This document shows positions 25,501-35,602 of a stretch of DNA of 64,000 nucleotides, one piece after another. This DNA comes from Pyrenopolyporus hunteri (Eukaryota; Ascomycota; Sordariomycetes; Xylariales; Hypoxylaceae). The position numbers and the translations under genes are program-made. The stretch spans positions 2,728,001-2,792,000 of the forward strand of contig CADCXC010000003.1 in assembly GCA_902806595.1 (NCBI GenBank), given 5' to 3'. The notes beneath the pieces are model-generated. The model worked only from the letters and a program-made list of their open reading frames with translations. It did no database searches and had not been told where the DNA came from. How positions within the stretch are numbered: position 1 is the stretch's first letter; each line of letters begins with the position of its first letter.

Positions 25501-26672
25501 TGACCATGCCGCACCCTTCGCCGCGGCCGAATCCAGTGCCTCTACTGTCAAAGGAAAATGATCGGCCAGAATCAGAAAAAAGTCTAGTGACACCACCGTC
25601 AGCAATCTATCCGACACCTCAGCTCCGAACCCCTTACCGCGACTTTGAAAAGGAAATCCAAAACTCCGGAAGCATGTTCAAATGGCATCCACCAACGATC
25701 GCCATGTTCGATTCGCCAGCGCGTAAGCTTTGGCAAGCCACATGCAGTGCAACCAGACTCGATGAGCAAGCCGTGTCCGTGGTAAAACTGGGCCCGTGAA
25801 GATCGAAGAAATGTGATAGTCTGTTTGATTGCATGGCGTACGCGCAACCTAGCAACGTCATCAGCGGCAGCCCACATTTCCGCTGCGTTTTTACCAGACT
25901 CACCTGTTGCTTGATGCATTGGGATGGTATCCGAATCTCTGAACAGGTGAGATTCATACTCGGGGAATGATCCACCCACGAAGACCCCGACGTCCTTCCC
26001 GACTATCGTGTGCTTCGGGATACCGGCGTTCTCGAGCGCCTCGAACGTGCATTCCAGCAGTAAGCGTTGCTGCGGGTCCATGGAAATGGCTTCCTTCTCC
26101 GTCAAGCTGAAGAAGGGAGCGTCGAACGCAGCGAGATCGGTGTTGAGGAAGTGCCCGCCGACCGGGTTATGGCAGCCTGCCTTTCCAGGATTTGGATGGT
26201 AGAAGCTGGCTGTGTCGAACCGCTCCTTGGGTATCTTCGAGTAGCCGCTCCGAGCCCTCGCACATAGTTCCCAAAACTCCGCAGGGCTTGCCACATTGCC
26301 CGGCAGCCTGCAGGACATGCCCACTATGGCGATAGGCATCGCCTTCTCTTTAGGCGTTGGCGTATGAGACCCGTTAACGCCATTGGCATGTCCATTGCTG
26401 AGCCCGTTGCTGAGCCCGTTGCTCTGGCCGACTCGATGACCGTTCGCTCGTCCAAAGGCTTGGGTATGATGCCCGTTGGGCTGAGAGTTGCCGTTGCCGT
26501 TGCCGTTCGCGTGTGTCGAACCATTGGTGTGTCCGTTTGTATGTCCGTTGGTATATCCGTTAGAGTGCCCATTCGAGTGACCGTTAGAGTACCCGTTAGT
26601 AGGAGCTCTCGAATCCTCGTGCACTCCGTTGGATGTGCTATATGCACTGCCGTTTGTGGCAGACGGGGCCAT
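19504..26672 (-). CDS. Highly reducing type I polyketide synthase (KS-AT-DH-psiKR-ER-KR-ACP)
   Basis: Six exons (26672-25904, 25848-25638, 25583-25378, 25327-25008, 24947-20385, 20331-19504) join in frame to give 2298 aa. The domains are: an Asn/Gly-rich leader (1-105); KS (about 112-535) with active-site C284 and H419/H459; AT with GHSSGE, S733; DH around H1058; a structural psiKR region; ER with AAAGAVGQ (about 1728); KR with GGTGGLG (about 1938) and YAAAN Y2079; and ACP with phosphopantetheine Ser2253 in PLDSL. No methyltransferase or thioesterase/reductase release domain is seen, so the predicted product is a non-methylated, largely reduced chain released in trans. The DH deviates from consensus: HKIQSLTIFPLSGY instead of HxxxGxxxxPGxGY, and Glu1253 where the catalytic Asp usually lies. 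KS, AT, ER, KR and ACP look intact. The divergent neighbour (28620) is a candidate off-loading hydrolase. Confidence 0.95.
26367..26597 (-). repeat. Coding repeat: Asn-Gly-rich leader of the PKS
   Basis: Residues about 26-102 of the PKS are an array of short units of the form NGHS, NGYT, NGHT, NGNG and NGLS, encoded by hexa- to dodecanucleotide repeats (for example CCGTTGGTATGTCCGTT-like units on the + strand). The segment is hydrophilic and probably disordered, and lies before the KS domain. Such arrays can expand and contract by slippage. Related Asn/Gly tracts are known before the KS in other fungal PKSs. Confidence 0.85.
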
Positions 26673-28619
26673 GACTACGGATATCGTTGCGACGGTACTG
26701 TAGAGCCCGAACGTTCTCTAGGGAAAGACTGGCAAAACTAGCATTTGAGTCGAGATTGCGGTTTATATTTCTGTCTCAAGAGGAACTCCCGAACACGTAA
26801 TATGCTGTGTCCTGCATAATGTATCCGCCAGGCAGTCTATTGCGAGTCGCAATAATTAAAGCCTGATATCCGGAGGATAGGAAAATCCTTCCACCCTTAG
26901 CACGGAACCCGGTGGCTGTAACTTTAGGCGAGGAACTCTTCCACAGATCTCATGGCGTATATCGGAAACGTTTACACGGGAATGGTAGGATCCAATAGTC
27001 TAATCGGCTTAGCTGTACCATTTGTCATCCCTGACTATCGCGACTACCACGATGCCGATCATATTGTCATATTGTCAATTTGTCTTAGACATCGTACGCC
27101 AACTCCTCGCGGCCTCACGGGAGTCCAGAACGCGAGAGACGCTTATGCAGGGGTTCAACGACGGGATACGGGCATCTATCAAGCGACGATAATGTACGAA
27201 CCTCGCATGTTTAGCTTCAGCCCCCCTGCAAACGCAGCCCGTTCATCTATGGTAGGAGGATTATCAGGGTCCTCAGCCTACGAATCGCTTACATGGCAAC
27301 AAAATATGGCACGTACCGGCGATCTGCATCTTTGAGTGATATCGCAAGCACAATACCTCCTTCGAGGGAAGATACTGGATAAGGAAGCGGCCCCAGGCCG
27401 CGTAGAGTCGAGACAACGCGGGACCATATTGCCGATCCATTTATCATTATTGACAATACCTGCATCGAGACTAACCGAGAGATGGATCAGAACGGTTAAG
27501 ATTGCCAGTGTAAATAAGTTTGTCTTTGTGATTTCCGACCTTGGGACGTTGACTCCGAAGGGGTTCGAGGACCAAAGGGGTTAAGGCCAGTCAGAATTGA
27601 GACATAGGTATTACGAGGCGACCAGGGGTCGATCACGGCGGCAACCCGACGATGATAGAAGTGAAGACCCGCGTCCCTGGCATATAACTTACCTCATGCA
27701 CGTCGTCGGGCGTATGGACAGTTGGGAGATTTGATAGTTGCTACTACTTGCCACTACTACTGCCACCACTACGGCTACTGCTACGGCTACTGCTACGATA
27801 GAATCCTTGCCGGCACGTTAATATAGATAGATTGTATAGTCCCACCCCGCGGCTTGGCACCCGGCACTTTGAGCTCCTGTTGCTCCTATTCGAGGATTGT
27901 GGCGTAGTGGGGGGTGCTCCAGTAGCTACGTAAACACCGTCCTCTACGACGTAGTAGGCTGTTATGGCTGTTATCACGTCCAATGACGGCGGTTTGGCAG
28001 CAGCTTCTAAGAGCCGCGCCGGTCAGACACGTTATAATTCCTTTATCCGGGTGACGCCAAGGTCTTACCCAGCACCTTCAGCGTATTACCACAAGCCTGG
28101 GAGAAACGCACTGCCATGTAAGAAAGTCTCCGGTGCTACTTCTAGTACATAGCTCTATACCATACCTAGTAGAGCCTCAGCTCTCAGCTTACAAGTTACA
28201 AAGTCCCCGGTAACAAGGGTTAGCTCCCCCCCTGTCGTGTAACTCTGTCTGATAGGAATCCGGATGTTGCTATCGGTACTGCACAAATCCCGCTGCATTT
28301 ATGCCAAGATCACTCATTGAAGATCAATGTATCTCAAACAAACTAGTTCGCCTACGGAGATTCTCTACGGACACCCCCGGATCCATACCGGGGACGGGGA
28401 GAGTCTCAGTTCTAAACAGCGATATCAAGTAACTTATACGTAAACTAACACGTAACCCTTTCTCTGGGCTCGTCTATTCTTCAATACGCGCAATCACTCA
28501 TTTTACTGCGTTCCATGTCTTCCGCGCTTGGTTTCTTATGGACGCGAAATCCCCCTTGACCTCGTCTAATTCGGTGGACCTTGGCATATGATTTCTGGAC
28601 GCTACACACATCTTTCAAG
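26673..28619. other. Bidirectional promoter region between PKS and FSH hydrolase genes
   Basis: The 1.9-kb spacer separates the divergent PKS (-) and hydrolase (+) genes and probably holds shared control sites. An open frame at 26952-27335 (127 codons) has no recognisable feature. A trinucleotide-like repeat (CTACTGCTACGG-type, 27746-27798) is present. I recognise no specific factor-binding site. Confidence 0.5.
26762..26770 (-). promoter_or_regulatory. Possible TATA-like element of the PKS gene
   Basis: On the minus strand the sequence reads AAATATAAAC about 90 bp upstream of the PKS start codon. Position and composition suit a fungal TATA-like box. The assignment rests only on sequence and spacing. 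Confidence 0.3.
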
Positions 28620-29549
28620 ATGAAGTTCCTTTGCTTGCCAGGTGCATACGGAAGTGCTGATGTAAGTCTTGGTATTCTCGAGAGACGAGCTAATCCACTA
28701 ACACACGAGAAGAAATTCCAGGTTCAATTAGGTATCATCATTCTTATTTTCCCGCCTCGCGCTCTCCTGCGCCGTTTTTGCTTACGAAAGTCCCAGCACC
28801 GCTCGTCAATGAATTGCTCTCTGACGGCTCTGCCTCATTTCGGTTCATTGATGCGCCATGTGAGGCCGCCCCCCCGGAGGGATTTGAGGATTTCTTCGGG
28901 AAACCGCCTTACTATCGATTCATCGAACCCGATGAGAAGAGCTCAGATGACACCGACGTCTTATCTCGAATTCGGGATTTCCCCGAGTGCGATACCGCGG
29001 AAGACACCATGCGAGAACTTATGAAAGAAGGCGTGGCGAGCAGTGTTCTGAGTACCAACAGAGCAATCCAGTTCCTCTTCGACATCATGGAAAAGGAAGG
29101 CCCCTTTGAAGGAATCATTGGATACTCTGAAGGCGCTACTGTTGCTGCGACTCTACTGCTTGCTGAACAGAGGCGGTTCGAACAAACAGGCAGGAAGCCT
29201 CAGATCAAGTGCGGCATATTCTTCGCCGGTTGGCCGCCCCTAGACCCTACTACATACGCCATGGTGCTCTCAGACGAGTCTGATTTGATGATTAACATCC
29301 ACACCTGCCATATCAGTGAGTCTTTAGATCGAAATTCTAATGATTCCTGAGCCCCATTATTGACGATTCATCCTAGTCGGTTCCCTCGACCCATATGTTG
29401 CTGGTTCGATGGCTCTCTACAACACCTGTGAACCCGACACCGCATTCATATTCGACCATGGAAAAGGGCATACACTCCCGAGAGAAAAAGGTGTGATAAA
29501 GGAGCTTGGAGACGTCATTCGTAATATGATGGCGGAGGCGTCGGCCTAG
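28620..29549 (+). CDS. FSH1/LovG-type serine hydrolase, candidate PKS product-releasing thioesterase
   Basis: Four exons (28620-28661, 28710-28731, 28797-29315, 29377-29549) join in frame to give 251 aa; the 22-nt second exon restores KKFQVQL. This is an alpha/beta hydrolase of the serine-hydrolase FSH family. Visible are the N-terminal MKFLCLPGAYGSA, the nucleophile elbow GYSEGA, SLDPYV with the likely catalytic Asp, and GKGHTLPR with the catalytic His. Members such as LovG release polyketides from highly reducing PKSs that lack their own thioesterase, which is the situation here. Divergent placement next to the PKS supports the same role, as an inference. It appears cytosolic: no signal peptide. 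The second intron could instead end at 28790, adding two residues (VP); I chose the acceptor giving QLAPLVNELL because it matches the family better. Confidence 0.88.
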
Positions 29550-30304
29550 AAATTTTACAAGACATAGTCCACTTTAGATTAGTACATCTGTTCGCTCACC
29601 AATCCCAGTCATAGTTTGCTGCACCTAGAGACGGTTGTAATAAAAGTATAATTACGGAGACTAGAGTTATGTCTCTATATCGGTATAGCACTATAATACG
29701 GTGTTCTCTGAATTTGGAATTTGCCATGTATGATGCAACACTTCAAATTGGCGGCGACGTCGCTTGTGACAAAAGAAAAATCGAGTTGATTAATCACATA
29801 CGCTTTCACGGGAGTTGCCTTACGGCACAAGTAGGGTTTATAGTTATGTGCCGCTAGCTATTGGAAAATGGTTGCTTATATTGAAGATGATCGGCAACTA
29901 GGGACACGGTGATCGTTCCAATACTCCCGAGACCTGCAGGCGGATAAGGCATGACAAGGGGTCCCTGCCAATGGGATATACCGGTTCATTTATTTTAATT
30001 GATGCTTAATGTTCTTACGTCCAACTATGCGGAGCATGCCTCCGCCACTGAACGCGTTTACCCAGGCCAGGCCCTTGACGGTGGCCCATATTGGAAGGAT
30101 TCCTCTCGCATGGCTAGTACTAGTAGTGTTGCCCTTGTTCTGAGCGACTTCAATACCCTCCCTCTGAAATTGTTTGGACTTCTTGTTTTGAACTGTCGGA
30201 TCTATCTAGGCCCCAACCGTCAGCTGTGCTCTTTTCCTCCTAGGTCACCCGCTGGATTGTTCTTGCGTACCTATATTCCGAATCGCGCCTTGCGCATACG
30301 CAGG
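29550..30304. other. Intergenic region upstream of the ABC transporter
   Basis: The region contains the hydrolase 3' end and the ABC transporter promoter. The transporter frame stays open upstream to an ATG at 29999, so an earlier start is possible, but that extension has no recognisable feature. I see nothing else. Confidence 0.4.
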
Positions 30305-33300
30305 ATGGAGAAAAGAAATACCGACTTAGAAGAAGCACCTGCCCAAAGGCCACACCATGATGCTTCTGTTAGCGGACCAAGCCCGGTTAATCAGCAACCC
30401 CCTATACAAGATGTGCTACGGGAAAGTAACGTTGTGCCGGATTTTCCCAGGGTAGATACTTCTACCTCACTCTCGATAGAAGCAAACCCCCCCTCGCTGT
30501 CTATAGTGAGGGAGAGCTCGACTATGGACCTGCTGGGAGCTTCTGCTCCACCTGGGAGAACAGCCTCAATAGCCTCACACTCTTCGACAGCCTCGCTGTC
30601 GGATATTGAGAGCCCTTCGCGACGTAGCGGCCAACGCCCTACTATAACTCTGAGGCCGTCGTTATCATCGCCGCAGAAGCCTCCAGAGTCGCAAGCTGGA
30701 GGAACAACTCTCTCTCCAATTCCATCAGCTTCTCCCGGAGGCAGTGTAGCACCAACTTCAGCTCACGGTGCCCAGCCAGCTTCCCCTCCCGTGGCCGCCA
30801 ATCCAAAGGCGTCCGCACCCTCTAAGAAAGAAAAACTAAAGAAAACGAGTTTTAATTTTCTTGTATGTCCCTTCGTTCAGAGAGCTTCATCAAGTTACGT
30901 CGACGCTAACTTAATAATAGAGAATTTTCGGTTACTCGACATGGCGCGACAGAGTGTTCCTGTCCGTTTCCATTGTCGCCGCTATGGGCGCTGGCGTTGC
31001 CTTTCCCCTAATGACACTTGTATTTGGTGTGATAACTCGAATTCAAAGCTGTCATATAAGACCTGCTAACTCGTCTAGGTCAACTAATTGGAAGCATCGC
31101 CAGTACCAGATCTGACTTGAGCGCTCAAGAGTCCAAGGATCATTACACCCAATTAATAAATCAATATGTGTAGGTACTTGCTAGCACGGCCCCTGTCAGA
31201 CCAATGCTAAACGTAGACCAATATAGACTCTTCATGGTGTACCTCTTCATAGGTAGATTTGTATTAGGATATGTTGCCACTGTAAGACGACATTCTCTCT
31301 TTGTAAGCTGCTGAACGCTTACGAGGATTGCAGCTGGGATTTCGAATGATGGGGTTTCGTATCTCTTCGGCGATGCGCCTGGCGTACTTCAAAGCTCTAC
31401 TCGGCCTGCCAGTATCCCTCTTAGACACCCAACCGCCGGGTCAAGTCGCCGCAATCATAACAACTACGACCGACACCCTCCAGAATGGTATATCTGAGAG
31501 GCTAGCTGCGATCATCCAGAATTTATCCATGTTCGTCTCTTCGCTTGTGATTGCCTTCACCCGCAGTTGGAAGTTGAGCCTAGTTACGAGCAGCGGCATG
31601 TTCCTAATCGCAATTTGTTACTGCATTACCATCCCCTTCATCGTGAAGAATATGAAGCAGGTTGAAGAGGCCAATATCAAAGGTTCCGCAGTCGCAAGCG
31701 AAAGCTTTGGCTCCATAAGAATGGTTGCTGCATACGGGGCGGAGCTGAAGATGGTGTCGAAATATAAAGAATGGGTTGATGAAGCGCAGCGCAGGGGTCT
31801 TCGACTATCAAAGATAGTTGCTTTCCAACAGGGCACCAGTAAGCACTCTGACTCTGATTTCCATGGTGTATACCTATTTTTGCTAATCTAATCCTTTAGT
31901 ATATTTCAGTGTTTACGCGTCAGTTTTCCCGATCCGGGCCAATATACACCTAAGTGCTGACAGTCTTATAGGACCTTTGCCTTGACGTTCTGGTATGCGG
32001 TGAAGATGCTAATAAACTCCGAGATTAATGATGTCGGGACGTTAATCACGTTAGTATTATTATTGAGAATATTACCGACCCCAGCTTACAAATATCGTAG
32101 TGTGTTGATGTGTATAATGATGATAGTCATGGGAATCGGTGGCGTCGCAGCGCCGATCTCTGCTGCTGCCCGGGCAGCGGGTGCGGCGAGCATCCTCTTC
32201 AATGGTATCGATGCGCCGAGACCCAACGTTACAGGACTCAAATATCCCGATGTATCAGCCACTGGAGACATCGTCCTTTGGGGCGTTAATTTCACATATC
32301 CGACGAGACCCAAACTCAAGGTCCTCGACGGGTTGAACTTGATATTACCTGCGGGCAAAACCACAGCGATCGTTGGTCCATCGGGCTCTGGAAAGAGTAC
32401 AATCGTGGCACTGATAGAGCGGTGGTACGATTTAGACGGTGATAGCGACCAGAAAAGACTTGTAAGGCGAGATGTTGATATACACAGTCCGGCTGCTGAC
32501 TTCGCCATTCTGCAGGTTCAATTCTTCCGCAACGGCTCAGTAACGATCGGAGGCACGAAATTGACTGATATAGATCTCAAGTGGTGGAGGTCCCAAATCG
32601 GACTCGTGCAGCAGGAACCTTTCCTTTTTAATGCGACCATTTTCCAGAACGTCGCGAACGGTTTAATCGGGACAGAATGGGAAGATTACGACATCAGCAG
32701 AAAGAAACAGTTAGTGGAACAAGCCTGCAAGGAAGCCTTTGCCGACGAGTTCATCGCCCGACTCCCAGAAGGTTACGACACCCATGTAGGAGACGCTGGC
32801 ATTAAATTGAGTGGCGGTCAGCGCCAGCGACTAGCGATCGCCCGAGCGATAGTCAAGCAACCCAAGATCTTAATATTGGACGAAGCGACGAGCTCGATTG
32901 ACGTTCGCGGCGAGAAGGTTGTTCAAGCTGCGTTGGATAAAGTTTCCAAGAACCGGACCACGATCATGATCGCTCACCGGCTATCTACAGTCAAGAAGGC
33001 GGACAATATTGTAGTCCTCGCCAAAGGCAAAGTCGTCCAATGGGGAAATCACGACACCCTCATGGCTCAGGTTGGCGGGCCTTACTGGCTCCTTACCAAC
33101 TCGCAGAAACTGGTCATGGGCGAAGCCGACATCCCCGACACGTCGTCCGAAGTTACCGAAGTGGAAAAGAGGACCATGGATCTTATGACTCTTGAAGAGA
33201 CGAAGAAAGATATCCGAGATAGTGCAAGTACCGTGGTCGATGTGCCGGTACACAAACCGAGGGGCGTCTTTAGAAGCTTTGGGGTTATGCTTCTCGAGCA

Positions 33301-35602
33301 GAAACCATTCTGGCCGTGGTATATGGTAATGCTGTTCGGCGCCATCGTTGCCGGCGGTGAGTCTATTACGAACGCCCTCAAACCGAGACATTACTAATGT
33401 ACCGCGCAGCAAGCCCGCCCGTTCAGGCGTTCATATTTGCAGCGCTCATTTCGTCATTTTCATTATGGGGCGAGACGCTAGTCTCTGTTACCAATTTCTG
33501 GTGCATCATGTTTGTCGTGCTCGCATCCGCTGCCGGAGTTGGGTATTTCGCTTTGGGCTTCTCGTCGACAGTTGTTTCCTTCGTATGTCGAGTTTTCACC
33601 CACCGCACCGTGACTTCTAACTGACCGTTATAGTACATAACCTCGGCCTATCGCCGCGAGTACTTTCAAAACATCATCTCCAAGACCGTGTCCTGGTTCG
33701 ATGGCGAGGGCCGCTCCATAGGCGCCCTGACGGGAATCGTCGCGAGCGACCCCACGCAGCTACAGCAATTACTCGGGACAAACATGGCGTTCTCAGCGAT
33801 ATCGGTCCTGAGTGTTGTCGGATGCCTAATCATATCCTTCTACTTCGGGTGGAAACTCACGATCGTTGCTCTATCGTCGGCAATGCCATTGGCTCTAGCT
33901 GCTGGGTTCTTCCGCATTCGTGTCGAAAAGAAATTCGAGGCCATGAACTTAAAGATCTTCGCAGAGAGCGCTAAATTTGCCACCGAGTCCATAGGCGCCA
34001 TCCGTACAGTTTCCGCTCTGACATTAGAGGACAGCATCTGTGGAAGATACGAAGAACTACTACAAGCGCATGTGAAAAGAGCTTTCAAGCGAGCCCGATT
34101 GGCTACAATGGTTTTTGCAGCGAGTGACAGTTTGCCGCTGCTATGTATGGCGTTTGTGCTGTGGTAGGTTTCACTCCGCAACCTGAGAATCCATGGCCCA
34201 TCAATTCACAATTATCTACCTAGGTATGGAGGTACGCTGCTAGTGACGGGGGAATACTGGACCTTCCAATATTGTAAGTGATTATACAGGCAATCTCTTA
34301 TTTGATGGCCAAGCTAATCCTCACATGCAGTGGTTGTATATATTGCGGTAGTACAGGTGAGCCCCTAATTTGCGAGTCTTCACATGAATACGGGTAAATT
34401 ATCTAACCGAATCGATTCAGGGCGCTATGGGAGCAGGCCAATGGCTTAGTTTCGGGCCTAGTAAGTCCCAGGTCGAGGGGTAAATGCATGATGAAAATAC
34501 TAAGGAAGACTAGATATTGCGCAAGCAACCGCAGCAGCAAATAGGATTCAAGCAATGAGACGCATCGACGATGGTCATGGCAGAGGCATCACTCTAAGCA
34601 ATCAAGTTGCGGACGGGGACAACCAAGGTGTCAGGATTGAGCTACAAGACGTGTGGTTCAGATATCCGACACGAGATGTCCCCGTATTGAACGGGCTGAG
34701 CATGACTGTAGGTACAAGTCGAGCCCATCGGAGTTGCTGTGTGTCTCCTAATCATTTTATTAGATTGAAAAGGGCCAATTCGCCGCCATAGTTGGGCCGT
34801 CCGGTAAGCTCCCCTAGGTAATTCTACTAAACGAATGCAAGGATCCTGATAGGTATCACTTAGGCTGCGGGAAAACAAGCATCGTCTCCTTATTAGAACG
34901 GTGAGTATATTCGGTGCCTCTTCGGGGAATTACTAAAGTCTTACTGTTCGATTCAGGTTTTACCGTGTTAAATCAGGGAGCATAACATACAACGATGTTG
35001 ACATCGACGATATCGATCTAAGAGACTACAGGAAGACAATTTCGCTAGTAGCTCAGGAGCCATCCCTGTTTGATGGCACCATCCGAGAGAACATTCTTCT
35101 GGGGGTAGATCCGGAAGCGGTCTCCGACGAGGAGCTAGAACAGGTATGCCGCGATGCGGAGATCCACGACTTCGTCAGTTCTCTCCCAGAAGGTTACAAC
35201 ACGAAGGTGGGTATCAAAGGAATACTACTGTCCGGCGGGCAGAAGCAGCGCATATCCATCGCTAGAGCACTCATCCGAGACCCGCGGCTTCTACTCCTCG
35301 ACGAGGCAACCTCTAACCTCGACTCGGAAACAGAGAAGATGGTGCAAGGCGTCTTCGAGAGGACGAAGAAAAGCAGGACCATGATAGTTGTGGCTCACCG
35401 GCTTGCTACGATCCAGAACGCCGACGTTATCTACGTCCTCGGAGATGGACAAGTTCTAGAATCTGGCACTCACGCTTCACTTCTCCAAAAGAGAGGTGTG
35501 TACTACAATATGGTATGTCACCCTAGGACCTTTCTAGAATTACTACCCCCACGGGATACTAATTAAGTACGGTAGTGTCAAGCACAAGCTTTGGATAGAT
35601 AA
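30305..35602 (+). CDS. Full-length ABCB/MDR-type ABC transporter (TMD-NBD)2
   Basis: Probable plasma-membrane or vacuolar drug/metabolite exporter. I assembled 18 exons that sum to an intact 1450-codon frame, from MEKRNTDL to the terminal CQAQALDR; boundaries include 30305-30862, 30921-31026, 31079-31169, 31227-31281, 31334-31838, then 32101-33356, 33410-33582, 33634-34163 and 34957-35512, ending 35576-35602. A Ser/Pro-rich tail of about 186 residues precedes the first TMD. NBD1 has Walker A GPSGSGKST, LSGGQ and ILILDEATS; NBD2 has GPSGCGKTS, LLSGGQ and LLLLDEATS. Both catalytic Glu residues and both H-loops (IAHRLST, VAHRLAT) are present, so both sites look active. Exon 7's acceptor (31964 or a neighbour) is the least certain junction. 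The location beside the PKS suggests product export or self-protection. Confidence 0.92.

Noticed and set aside
25599..25848. Apparent frameshifts and stops in the PKS ketosynthase
   Set aside because: They are explained by introns at 25849-25903 and 25584-25637; the spliced frame is intact, so this is not a pseudogene.
26952..27335. 127-codon open frame between the PKS and the hydrolase
   Set aside because: No recognisable domain, no signal peptide, no helpful neighbours in frame; best read as promoter DNA.
30840..35602. Fragmented ABC transporter as a broken pseudogene
   Set aside because: All breaks coincide with good GT-AG introns, and the 18 exons sum to 1451 codons including the stop.
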